Positions 1 through 7,779 of a DNA stretch of 27,278 bases are shown here, piece by piece. The translations under genes and the position numbers were made by a program. Each line of letters starts with the position of its first letter. Within the stretch, counting starts at the first letter, position 1. This stretch comes from M3 sp964637445. GTDB lineage: Bacteria; Bacteroidota; Bacteroidia; Bacteroidales; Muribaculaceae. The notes under the pieces are model-generated. The model was not told the DNA's origin and made no database searches. It saw only the letters and a program-made list of their open reading frames with translations. The stretch lies in assembly GCA_964637445.1 (NCBI GenBank), contig CAZWWS010000034.1, forward strand, positions 1 through 27,278, written 5' to 3'.

Positions 1-57
1 CAATAGCCATTATTTTCTTTTTTGTTTACAAAAAAGGGTGTGTCGAGAACAGCTTTC

Positions 58-87
58 CCTTTTCGGAATGACACAATTCCGAAAAGG
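58..87. repeat. Perfect 12-bp hairpin near window edge
   Basis: CCTTTTCGGAAT (58-69) and ATTCCGAAAAGG (76-87) are perfect inverted copies around a 6-nt loop. Neither side is followed by a convincing T-tract, so it is not an obvious intrinsic terminator. It could be a REP-like palindrome, or a terminator belonging to a gene left of the window. Confidence 0.5.
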
Positions 88-110
88 ATTGTGGGCATAT
101 TTGTTGCGAA

Positions 111-144
111 TAAAAATAGCCTTGTGATTTTATTCACAAAGCTA
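111..144 (-). terminator. Intrinsic terminator of the DUF488/dual-OB operon
   Basis: On the minus strand an 11-bp stem (TAGCTTTGTGA with TCACAAGGCTA, one G-U pair, 6-nt loop) is followed directly by TTTTTATT. It lies about 30 nt beyond the stop codon of the last gene of the operon, which is where a rho-independent terminator would be expected. Confidence 0.75.
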
Positions 145-176
145 CTTCTATTATTGCGTTGTCCAAAAGACAAAAA

Positions 177-788
177 TTATAAATACCAACCAGATAATTG
201 AAGATAACAACGATCCTCTCCAGAACCATCACCATCCCACCAATTAGCCAAAGAAAGTCTGATTATTGTTCCTTTAGGTATGATATTTATTGGCGTTTGA
301 AATCCGACATACTTAAATCTATAGTTGCCATACTTATAGTAATGCTTATCATATATCTCGCAATGAATTAAATCATCATCAGCAATCCAGAACTGAGTAC
401 TAAATTGAGGAATTGCATTTCGATTAATAAAATTCTTTGTTCCTTGTAAGCATAAACAATTTTCAAATGTTTGTGATAGACTTCCAAGAGTTAATCTATT
501 GCCAAAATTATGAGTCTTAATAAAGTTTATGATACCATTAATACCAATGTTTTCTATCTTACGATTTATAGTGATTTGTTTGTCCTCAATATGAGGTATA
601 GGTCTAACATTCCATGCCGACTGCACAGTCAAATCCCATCTATCCCCAATTTCAAATGGAGCATCAGATGTCAAATTTCCTCCTCTCTCATTATGAAGTC
701 GTATTAATTCGCATGTATTTTCCATTATTCCGCCAACACAAACACCATTACTCATTTGTGTTTTTGAAACGATTAAGACTATTGCCAT
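177..788 (-). CDS. Dual-OB-like domain protein, third gene of DUF488 operon
   Basis: This 203-residue protein has no signal peptide or membrane segment, so it should be cytosolic. Its features (an opening MAIVLIVSKTQMSNG, CVGGI near residue 18, a buried-strand pattern, an RDW/NVRPIPHIED stretch, and a C-terminal block with LSLANWWDGDG and ending in LSGWYL) resemble the dual OB-fold domain proteins that travel with DUF488. That assignment is from memory of the family, not from a search. OB folds usually bind nucleic acid, but no catalytic residues can be named here. The gene starts 4 nt after the stop of the upstream DUF488 gene, so the two are almost certainly co-translated. Base composition is clearly AT-richer than the housekeeping genes to the right, which suggests an accessory origin. 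Function unknown. Confidence 0.7.
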   Translation of the reverse strand: MAIVLIVSKTQMSNGVCVGGIMENTCELIRLHNERGGNLTSDAPFEIGDRWDLTVQSAWNVRPIPHIEDKQITINRKIENIGINGIINFIKTHNFGNRLTLGSLSQTFENCLCLQGTKNFINRNAIPQFSTQFWIADDDLIHCEIYDKHYYKYGNYRFKYVGFQTPINIIPKGTIIRLSLANWWDGDGSGEDRCYLQLSGWYL

Positions 789-792
789 ATGA

Positions 793-1275
793 TTATAGAT
801 TTATGATTTCACAATTAGTTAATTTTGCAATTTTGTTAGCGACTAATGAGCGATGACATGCCTCCGCAAATTCTTCAACACAAAAAAGAACTACATTACT
901 AATTCCTAATTTATTAAATTCGGAAATTAATTCTGACATATTATATTTATTCAAGATTTGTTTTTGATACTCAAAAGCAAATACATCGCCTAACTTTTGT
1001 CGTTGTTTTTTAGTTTCATTATTTAATTTGTCCGCATCTTTTTGCTTTTGACGAATTTCATTCGTCGGAGCTAAGTCTTTTTTGTATAAATATTTAATTC
1101 CTAACTCTTCCAATTTCGCTTGTAAATAATTACTATTTACATACTTATATTGAGAGCCTCTAACTCCGCGCCGTTGACGAATATCACAAAATAATTCAAT
1201 GTTATTTTGAGTCAGTTTCTCAAAAAAACTATCTTCTGTTGAATTGTAAACTCCTATTGTATAAATTTTAATCAT
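793..1275 (-). CDS. DUF488 family protein (second, divergent copy)
   Basis: This 160-residue cytosolic protein has the DUF488 layout: an N-terminal YTIGVYN strand, a DIR motif at 31-33 (family DVR), the LEELGIKYLY segment near 55-64, and the hallmark FCVEEFAEACHRS block at about 131-143, with Cys132, Glu134 and the Cys140-His141-Arg142 triad. The middle (about 70-100) is lysine-rich and unlike the sister gene, so this is a distinct lineage and not a recent duplicate. The biochemical role of DUF488 is not established; the conserved Cys and CHR suggest a catalytic or ligand site. Its ATG overlaps the end of the upstream DUF488 gene by 8 nt, indicating translational coupling. Coding sequence is very AT-rich. 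Confidence 0.85.
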   Translation of the reverse strand: MIKIYTIGVYNSTEDSFFEKLTQNNIELFCDIRQRRGVRGSQYKYVNSNYLQAKLEELGIKYLYKKDLAPTNEIRQKQKDADKLNNETKKQRQKLGDVFAFEYQKQILNKYNMSELISEFNKLGISNVVLFCVEEFAEACHRSLVANKIAKLTNCEIINL

Positions 1276-1879
1276 AACACAATTCTAATTCATTTTCTTC
1301 AATTTCTTCTTTCTTATATGCTTTTCTTGACTTAAAATAAGGAGGTTCACAAATCCCAAAAATATTTCCCTCAGGACGCCAATCTCCTTTTGTTAATTCT
1401 ATAAGTATTTGTGTTTCTGACTTAGCTCTATTGGATGAAATGATGTGCTGCATATCAATATTGTGATTAAAATACAGTTCTCGACCAATCAGTTTGCTCC
1501 GATGACATTGAGTCGGATCTGACTCGCTACACATTATTGCAACAAAGTTTCCATTAGCATTGGCTTTAACTAATCGCAATAATCCCTCTTTAAATTCTTG
1601 AGTTTGAGCCATTTTTTCATAATCAAAAAAACCCTCATCATCATAACATTCATCATTCAAAGGTCTTCCCCCAATTTTGTCACCCATATAGACATATTTT
1701 ATATTATATGAGTTTAACAAATGTTCAATTATTCCTTGATTGAAATGTGAAGCCCATTTAGAAAATGGACTTGTACGAACATCTATCAAATATTGAATTC
1801 TAAAAAATTGCAACTCCGAAATGAATTCTTCAGGAGTTTTTTGTCCGTGACCTATAGAGTACAAAGTAGAGGGATTCAT
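1268..1879 (-). CDS. DUF488 family protein (first gene of the operon)
   Basis: This 203-residue protein is a clear DUF488 member: SIGHG at 8-12, LIDVRTSPFSKW at about 31-42, the GDKIGGRPL element at about 66-74, and the signature CSESDPTQCHR at 117-127. I place the start at the ATG at 1879 and not at an in-frame TTG at 1900, because that TTG is part of the promoter -7 element and would be upstream of the transcript. The last 8 nt overlap the next DUF488 gene. Having two different DUF488 paralogues back to back suggests a heteromeric or two-step function. No signal peptide. Enzymatic activity unknown. Confidence 0.88.
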   Translation of the reverse strand: MNPSTLYSIGHGQKTPEEFISELQFFRIQYLIDVRTSPFSKWASHFNQGIIEHLLNSYNIKYVYMGDKIGGRPLNDECYDDEGFFDYEKMAQTQEFKEGLLRLVKANANGNFVAIMCSESDPTQCHRSKLIGRELYFNHNIDMQHIISSNRAKSETQILIELTKGDWRPEGNIFGICEPPYFKSRKAYKKEEIEENELELCYD

Positions 1880-1897
1880 AGTCTGATTAATTTTTGG

Positions 1898-1928
1898 CAA
1901 ATATAATCTAAGTTTCTAACATAAACAA
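1898..1928 (-). promoter_or_regulatory. Promoter of DUF488/dual-OB operon
   Basis: TTG (1928-1926), a 20-bp spacer, then TATATTTG (1905-1898) match the Bacteroidetes primary-sigma consensus exactly. Transcription should begin near 1891, leaving a leader of about 12 nt before the ATG at 1879. The same geometry precedes rnpB in this window, which supports the reading. Confidence 0.75.
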
Positions 1929-2282
1929 ATTAACTGTAATTTTTCGTGTCCCTCTACAAATAAACTTCCATACCATTGATACGAAAAATGCACACATCAC
2001 GCACTTGGCGCACTTGGTGTATTTGCAGCCAGAAATTGGTCGCTGATATTCGTTTTCGGATAGGTGCAAAAAAAAATTGGGTGTCATCACGACAACCAAT
2101 CTTCGTTAACCTTAAATCTAATACCATGAAAAACACGTTACAAAGGTAACGGCTTTTTAATTTCGCTACAAATTTTACGATAAAAAAATGAGGCCTATTA
2201 ACAATATTTAATCAAAATATCATTCTTTTGGGTGTTTTCTTTCGATTTTGAAAGTAAAATCTTTCGTTTTGTGGCAAAATGA
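1929..2282. other. Non-coding gap between DUF488 operon and gpmI
   Basis: I see no credible gene here. The short minus-strand frames in 1908-2136 have no family resemblance and one crosses the operon promoter. Notable items are a perfect tandem 9-mer (CGCACTTGG twice, 2000-2017) and a plus-strand hairpin at 2136-2151 (CGTTAC/GTAACG, AAAG loop) followed by GCTTTTTAATTT, which looks like a terminator although no plus-strand gene precedes it. Confidence 0.5.
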
Positions 2283-2315
2283 AAGTCGGGCATCGCAACA
2301 CACGATACCCGACTT
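2283..2315 (-). terminator. Likely terminator of gpmI
   Basis: AAGTCGGGCATCG (2283-2295) and CGATACCCGACTT (2303-2315) form a 13-bp stem with one G-U wobble and a 7-nt loop, 24 nt past the gpmI stop. The minus-strand sequence that follows is only moderately T-rich, so termination efficiency is uncertain. Confidence 0.6.
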
Positions 2316-2338
2316 ATGTTTGCTACTCAATCGATATT

Positions 2339-3853
2339 TTAGTCGATAAGAGCGTGACCGGTCATTTCCGATGGTTGAGTAATTCCCATAATCTTAAGAA
2401 TTGTAGGCGCTACGTCGGCGAGAATACCATTCTCTACCTTAGCTCCCTCGCGAGCAGTTACATAAACGCAAGGCACCGGATTGAGAGAGTGGGCGGTATT
2501 GGCTGTGCCGTCAGGGTTGATTGCGTTATCGGCATTGCCATGGTCGGCGATGATGATAACTTCATAGTCAGCAGCCTTAGCTGCTTCAACGGTATCTTTG
2601 ACGCAATTGTCTACAGCGGTTACTGCTTTTTCGATAGCTTCATATATGCCGGTGTGACCCACCATGTCGCCATTGGCATAGTTGACTACGATAAAGTCAA
2701 ACTTCTCGCTCTTTATTGCCTCAACGAGTTTGTCTTTAACCTCGTAAGCACTCATCTCGGGCTTTAGATCGTAGGTTGCAACCTTAGGCGATGCAACAAG
2801 GATACGCTCTTCGCCTTCGTAGGGAGTTTCGCGGCCGCCGTTGAAGAAGAATGTAACGTGAGCATACTTTTCAGTCTCAGCAATGTGAAGCTGTGTTTTG
2901 TTGAGCGATGAAAGATATTCGCCAAGTGTATTGTTGACATTCTCTTTGTCGAAGAGGATATTAACTCCGGTAAATGATGCGTCGTAAGGGGTCATGCAGT
3001 AGAATTGCAATCCCGAGATAGTATGCATCCCTTCTTCAGGCATATCTTTTTGAGTGAGCACTGTGGTGATCTCTTTAGCGCGGTCGTTGCGGTAGTTGAA
3101 GAATATCACAGCGTCGCCCTCTTTGATGCGTCCATCGACATTTGCGTTTACGATAGGCTTGATAAATTCGTCGGTCACATCACCATCGTATGATGATTGC
3201 ATGGCAGCAACGAGGTCTGATGCTTTTTCTCCTTCTCCATTTACGAGTAGATCGTAGGCCACTTTAACGCGTTCCCAACGCTTGTCGCGGTCCATGGCAT
3301 AATAGCGACCGATAATCGAAGCTATCTTTCCTGTGCTTTTGTCGCAGTGTGATTGGAGTTGCTCGATGAAGCCTTTTCCGCTTCTGGGGTCGGTGTCACG
3401 ACCATCCATAAAGCAATGGATATATACGTTTTCAAGTCCATAGTGTTTAGCTATATCGCAAAGAGCAAACAAGTGGTCGAGCGAAGAGTGAACACCGCCA
3501 TCGCTGGTGAGACCCATGAAATGGATCGACTTCCCATTTTCTTTGGCGTAAGAGAATGCACTTTTTACTTCGGGGTTGTCGAGGATTGTTCCCTCCTTAA
3601 TAGCTTTATTGATTTTTACGAGGTCTTGGTACAAAACGCGACCGGCGCCGATATTTAAGTGACCAACTTCGGAATTACCCATTTGCCCGTCGGGTAGTCC
3701 TACATTTTCACCGCTCGCTTGGAGCTGTGAGTGAGGATATGTTTTCAACAGATAGTCCCAATAGGGAGTGGGGGTAGAGAAAATAACGTCTCCTTTTGAT
3801 TGATTTCCGATTCCCCATCCATCGAGAATCATTAACAAAGCTTTCTTTGCCAT
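2339..3853 (-). CDS. gpmI: 2,3-bisphosphoglycerate-independent phosphoglycerate mutase
   Basis: This 504-residue enzyme interconverts 3- and 2-phosphoglycerate in glycolysis and gluconeogenesis and belongs to the cytosolic alkaline-phosphatase superfamily. The N-terminus has MILDGWGIG with the metal-binding Asp11, then QMGNSEVGHLNIGAGR, in which Ser61 is the phosphoserine nucleophile. HCFMDGRDTDPRSG and YYAMDRDKRWER are the substrate-binding signatures. ADHGNAD near the C-terminus supplies further metal ligands. Length is normal for the family (about 505-515). The gene is monocistronic, with its own upstream TACTTTTG element and a hairpin after the stop. Nothing is missing or broken. Confidence 0.97.
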   Translation of the reverse strand: MAKKALLMILDGWGIGNQSKGDVIFSTPTPYWDYLLKTYPHSQLQASGENVGLPDGQMGNSEVGHLNIGAGRVLYQDLVKINKAIKEGTILDNPEVKSAFSYAKENGKSIHFMGLTSDGGVHSSLDHLFALCDIAKHYGLENVYIHCFMDGRDTDPRSGKGFIEQLQSHCDKSTGKIASIIGRYYAMDRDKRWERVKVAYDLLVNGEGEKASDLVAAMQSSYDGDVTDEFIKPIVNANVDGRIKEGDAVIFFNYRNDRAKEITTVLTQKDMPEEGMHTISGLQFYCMTPYDASFTGVNILFDKENVNNTLGEYLSSLNKTQLHIAETEKYAHVTFFFNGGRETPYEGEERILVASPKVATYDLKPEMSAYEVKDKLVEAIKSEKFDFIVVNYANGDMVGHTGIYEAIEKAVTAVDNCVKDTVEAAKAADYEVIIIADHGNADNAINPDGTANTAHSLNPVPCVYVTAREGAKVENGILADVAPTILKIMGITQPSEMTGHALID

Positions 3854-3890
3854 AGTTTTGAGTGTTTATTTAATTTCCTTTTTTGTGGTG

Positions 3891-3898
3891 CAAAAGTA
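3891..3898 (-). promoter_or_regulatory. Probable gpmI promoter -7 element
   Basis: TACTTTTG on the minus strand, 38 nt upstream of the gpmI ATG, matches TAnnTTTG. The -33 region 20 bp further upstream is only TTT rather than TTG, so this is a good -7 with a weak -33. Confidence 0.5.
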
Positions 3899-3920
3899 CA
3901 TAAAAATCGTGAGAAAATAA

Positions 3921-4128
3921 AGGGAACATCTATAAATTCCCCGGATTAATAAAACTCAAGAAAACTCAAGACAACGGAAATGTTCCTATTGAGTGCTTTA
4001 TGATTTTTCTTGGCATCTTTTTGTTTTTGTCTCAATCACATAGCTCACTATGCTCTTTCGACAAAAATCAAAAATCTTCTCAAAGAAAAATTCAAAAATC
4101 TTCTCAATGTAATTTATAGAAGTTCCCT
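3921..4128. repeat. Intergenic inverted-repeat element (about 208 bp)
   Basis: The outer arms AGGGAACATCTATAAATT (3921-3938) and its near-perfect reverse complement (4111-4128) match at 17 of 18 positions. Nested inside are TTTTTGTC (4024-4031) with GACAAAAA (4060-4067), enclosing a CATAG/CTATG mini-hairpin. Short direct repeats also occur: AAAACTCAAG twice (3951-3970) and AAAAATCTTCTCAA twice (4070-4106 region). There is no ORF inside. The layout suggests a small non-autonomous dispersed element or a composite REP. No clear target-site duplication is visible. Confidence 0.55.
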
Positions 4129-4140
4129 AAAACGAAACTC

Positions 4141-6051
4141 TTATTGTTTATGTGCTGAATAAGTGATACCATCGGTGGAGAGGAGTTCCTCATCGAGAAG
4201 TTGGCGTATTGTCTCAATTACGTCCGATTCTTTTGCGGCTGCAGTATCGATTAAATAGGATAAGGGGCGAGATTGTTGCGAGGTCATATATAATATTGAG
4301 TCGCGAAGCGATTGTGTTTCTTTTATTGTTTGTGGCCTTTGAGATTGACTGCGACAAATGTCACATTTCCCACACGGTTTTTTCGGAGTTTCACCGAAGT
4401 AGTGAAGCATAATGTTCACTCGACATTCCCCCCCGGAGAACGCAAATTGCTTCATCGCTTCAATTCGTTGTTCAAGGCGCTGACGCATATCTTCATACAC
4501 GCTCCGAGGCAACTCAACGTAGCGAGGAAGTTCTCGCGACGTGGTATAGTAGAGGTACGGTGTGGATTTGCGTGGTATGTAGTGTATTACATGCATTCGA
4601 GTCAGGCAAAGTAGCGACTCATATACGGATTGCTCCGATAGGTTTGCGCGTCGAGCTATTACTGCCTCGCTGATATATACATAGTCGGCAAAGAGTCCGG
4701 AATATGTGCGCAGTATAAGTTGAAACACTCGGTCGGTATCGTTGTCGAGCTTTAGGTTGTATAATTCGTGCTTAGTCAGCAGAATCATTAGGCGAGATTG
4801 AGTAGACAATTCTTCGATAAATTCGAAGTAGCCGGCTTGAGTGAGTAGATGCATCGCGCTATTTGCTTCAACCGGTCGTAGGTCAAACGTCTTACAGAAA
4901 AGGTTAAAATTAAATTCATAAATCTGGTTGTATCCATCCCCCACGGCTACGTTGACGAAATTGCCTGCAAGTTCATACACTCGTCGGATATAATCTTTGG
5001 GTGGAAATTGTTCGGAGATTCTGCGTGTCAATCGCGCTTTGTCGGATACGGATGCCAATAGAACGGCATACGAGGGCTTTCCGTCGCGACCTGCTCGGCC
5101 GGCTTCTTGGTAGTATTCTTCCAAAGAGGATGGCAAATCGTAGTGGACAACCACGCGCACGTCCGGTTTGTCAATGCCCATGCCGAATGCGTTGGTTGCT
5201 ACTATGACTCGCGTTTCGTCGGTCTTCCAGCGATTTTGCTTGTCATTTTTGTCTTCGGGAGCAAGTCCGGCATGGTAGAAATCTGATGAAATATCATTTT
5301 TTAGTAAAAATTCGGCAATTTCGCGGGTGCGACGTCGAGAGCGTACATATACTATGGCCGATCCGGTTGTAGAGGTCAATATCTTAATGAGTTGACGCTC
5401 CTTGTTATCACCGTTCCTTACGATATATGAGATGTTGTCGCGGGAGAAACTGCGTGAATATAGGTTGCGCGACTTGAATTGCAACCGATTCATGATGTCG
5501 TCCACAACTTCAGGTGTGGCAGATGCCGTGAGTGCAAGAATTGGAGCTTGTGGAAATAGTGTGCGCAGTGAACTGATGCGTAGATATGAGGGTCTGAAAT
5601 CATAGCCCCATTGAGAAATACAGTGAGCTTCATCTACTACTATCAGACTGATGTCGAGAAATCTCAATTCGTCGACAAACCGTTCTGATTGAAGTTTCTC
5701 TGGCGATACATATAATAATTTTACTTTTCCATAGCGGCATTTGTCGATTGCAAGGCGATTTTCGGCTCGTGATAATCCGGCATGAAGATATATAGCTTTG
5801 ATGTCGTGCACACGCAAATTGTCAACTTGGTCCTTCATTAAGGAAATGAGGGGAGTTACCACAATTGTCAGCCCCGGCAGTGCGAGAGCCGGGACTTGAA
5901 ATGTGATTGACTTGCCCCCTCCGGTGGGAAGGAGTCCGATGGTGTCGTTCCCATCGAGTACCGACAATATTATGTCCTCTTGCTTGGGGCGAAACGATGA
6001 GTAGCCCCAATGCTTAAAGAGTATGTCGCGTATAGTATCGCGCATAATCAT
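4141..6051 (-). CDS. recQ: RecQ family ATP-dependent DNA helicase
   Basis: This 636-residue protein is a superfamily-2 3'-5' DNA helicase for recombination and fork repair. Helicase motifs are complete: PTGGGKS at 42-48, DEAH at 140-143, LTASATP near 174, and the YYQEAGRAGRDG arginine-finger motif at 313-324. A zinc-binding cluster with the standard RecQ spacing (Cys543, 560, 563, 566) is present, but about 220 residues after motif VI instead of about 55 as in E. coli. The intervening stretch looks winged-helix-like. A classical HRDC domain is not evident in the 70-residue tail. The gene begins 6 nt after the recJ stop, so recJ-recQ is an operon. A second in-frame ATG two codons downstream is an equally possible start. 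Confidence 0.95.
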   Translation of the reverse strand: MIMRDTIRDILFKHWGYSSFRPKQEDIILSVLDGNDTIGLLPTGGGKSITFQVPALALPGLTIVVTPLISLMKDQVDNLRVHDIKAIYLHAGLSRAENRLAIDKCRYGKVKLLYVSPEKLQSERFVDELRFLDISLIVVDEAHCISQWGYDFRPSYLRISSLRTLFPQAPILALTASATPEVVDDIMNRLQFKSRNLYSRSFSRDNISYIVRNGDNKERQLIKILTSTTGSAIVYVRSRRRTREIAEFLLKNDISSDFYHAGLAPEDKNDKQNRWKTDETRVIVATNAFGMGIDKPDVRVVVHYDLPSSLEEYYQEAGRAGRDGKPSYAVLLASVSDKARLTRRISEQFPPKDYIRRVYELAGNFVNVAVGDGYNQIYEFNFNLFCKTFDLRPVEANSAMHLLTQAGYFEFIEELSTQSRLMILLTKHELYNLKLDNDTDRVFQLILRTYSGLFADYVYISEAVIARRANLSEQSVYESLLCLTRMHVIHYIPRKSTPYLYYTTSRELPRYVELPRSVYEDMRQRLEQRIEAMKQFAFSGGECRVNIMLHYFGETPKKPCGKCDICRSQSQRPQTIKETQSLRDSILYMTSQQSRPLSYLIDTAAAKESDVIETIRQLLDEELLSTDGITYSAHKQ

Positions 6052-6057
6052 GCATCA

Positions 6058-7779
6058 TTACACATGAATCTCCTTGACCAAGAGCTGGATGGCCGATGGA
6101 GAATTTTGATGCTTATTATCCTCTATCGTGTAGCAGATGTCAAACGGCTTATGTGCGTGGATGTGCTCAAAGTGCTTGGCTGCGTTAAATGCAATGCCGT
6201 TAAGCACCTTGCCGGAAGTGTTATCGACCAATTCGAGTTTTATATGCTCTAAATTACGCCCTACGAGTTTGCTTGTGCCGAAATCCATCACATTCTTGGT
6301 GCAAAATACCGGCTTGGAGTTGCCCGGACCGAATGGATTAAACTTGCGTAACGTTGAAATAAATTCCGGAGTTATTTCCGCGAAAGTTAGAAATGCATCT
6401 ATGTCGAGCTGAGGAGTAAGTTGACTCGGAAGTATGTTGGCTGCAACGTACTCTTCAAATCGACGGGTAAATTCCGGTATATTTTCCTCTTTGAGCGATA
6501 GGCCAACGGCATAGGTGTGACCACCGAAATTTTCAAGCAAATCGCGCGATGCGTCTACGGCTTTGTAGATGTCAAACCCTTGTACGGAGCGCGATGACCC
6601 GGTTGCCAATCCGTTCGATAATGTTAATACGACGGATGGCTTGTAGTACAATTCTGTAAGGCGTGAAGCGACGATGCCGATGATACCTTTGTGCCAATCT
6701 TTGTTGTAGATAACAATCGACTTTTTCTCGGAATGCATTTCTCCTCGTGATTCGAGGATGGTGTTTGCTTCGTCGGTGATGCGTTTGTCAAGCTCCTTGC
6801 GGTCTTGATTATAGCGGTCGATATCTTTGGCGCGCTCGTAGGCATCGTTAATGTCGCGCGACACTAATAGCTCTACGGCTTCGCGTCCGCTTTGCATACG
6901 TCCCGATGCGTTGATGCGGGGTCCAATCTTGAATATAACATCGCTGATGGTTATTTCACGATTCGATAGTCCGCAAATCTTGATGATGGCTCGCAAACCC
7001 ATGTTGGGGTTAGCGTTGATGCGACGTAGTCCGTGATAAGCCATAATGCGGTTCTCGTCGACCATAGGCACAATGTCGGCAGCTATACTTACTGCAACAA
7101 GATCGAGCAGGCTCTCCAATTCGTTGCCGACAATGCCATTGGATATGGCAAATGCTTGCATGAATTTATAGCCTACGCCACATCCGGATAAATGCTGACA
7201 CGGATAGGTGCATCCCTCTAATTTGGGATTTAATATCGCTTCTGCCGGAGGCAGCTCATCGTCGGGAACGTGGTGGTCGCAGATGATAAAGTCGATGCCA
7301 AGCGTTTTGGCATACTTGATTTCCTCGATAGCCTTTATGCCACAATCGAGGATGATGATTAACTTTACGCCGAGTTGAGCGGCGTAATCGATGCTACGTT
7401 TAGAAATTCCATAACCCTCGTCGTAGCGCGTAGGGATATAGAAATCAATGTTGGAGTAGAAGTTTTGGAGATATTTATAGACCAAAGCCACCGATGTGGT
7501 ACCGTCTACATCATAGTCACCATAAACCATTATTTTCTCCTTTGACCCCATGGCTTTATTAAGCCTGTTTACAGCTTTGTCCATATCGGGCATGAGGAAC
7601 GGGTCGTGCATATCCTTGAGCGAGGGGTGAAAAAACTTTTCAGCCTCCTCTACCGACGAGATACCACGCTGAACCAATAGCTCGCTAATGGGCTGACAAT
7701 TGGCAAACTCCTTTGCCAACTGCATCTCTAATTTTTGTTCGTCTGTAGTAAGGGGTAAGTAATTCCATTTACTTATCAT
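6058..7779 (-). CDS. recJ: Single-stranded-DNA-specific exonuclease RecJ
   Basis: This 573-residue DHH-family phosphodiesterase degrades single-stranded DNA 5'-3' in RecF-pathway recombination and repair. DHH motifs in order: YGDYDVDG at 86-93, ILDCG at about 143-147, CDHHVPDDELPPA at about 167-179, a SIAADIVPM metal-site segment, and GPRINASGR. The DHHA1 domain follows with GGHTYAVGLSL, where the common AAG is AVG. The C-terminal OB region contains FGPGNSKPVF. Length matches the family core. It is the first gene of an operon with recQ, whose helicase activity can feed RecJ single strands. The 307-bp region upstream is non-coding. Confidence 0.96.
   Translation of the reverse strand: MISKWNYLPLTTDEQKLEMQLAKEFANCQPISELLVQRGISSVEEAEKFFHPSLKDMHDPFLMPDMDKAVNRLNKAMGSKEKIMVYGDYDVDGTTSVALVYKYLQNFYSNIDFYIPTRYDEGYGISKRSIDYAAQLGVKLIIILDCGIKAIEEIKYAKTLGIDFIICDHHVPDDELPPAEAILNPKLEGCTYPCQHLSGCGVGYKFMQAFAISNGIVGNELESLLDLVAVSIAADIVPMVDENRIMAYHGLRRINANPNMGLRAIIKICGLSNREITISDVIFKIGPRINASGRMQSGREAVELLVSRDINDAYERAKDIDRYNQDRKELDKRITDEANTILESRGEMHSEKKSIVIYNKDWHKGIIGIVASRLTELYYKPSVVLTLSNGLATGSSRSVQGFDIYKAVDASRDLLENFGGHTYAVGLSLKEENIPEFTRRFEEYVAANILPSQLTPQLDIDAFLTFAEITPEFISTLRKFNPFGPGNSKPVFCTKNVMDFGTSKLVGRNLEHIKLELVDNTSGKVLNGIAFNAAKHFEHIHAHKPFDICYTIEDNKHQNSPSAIQLLVKEIHV

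Noticed and set aside
1880..1900. TTG start giving seven extra residues on the first DUF488 protein
   Set aside because: The TTG is the end of the TATATTTG promoter element, so it would not be in the transcript; the ATG at 1879 fits the family N-terminus.
1908..2136. Two short minus-strand frames of about 60 codons
   Set aside because: No family resemblance, they overlap each other in different frames, and one covers the operon promoter.
2279..2767. 162-codon plus-strand frame
   Set aside because: It lies opposite gpmI, whose identity is certain, and includes the gpmI terminator; it is a shadow.
3951..4106. CRISPR-like direct repeats
   Set aside because: The repeated words are only 10-14 bp with no regular spacer, and no cas genes are present.
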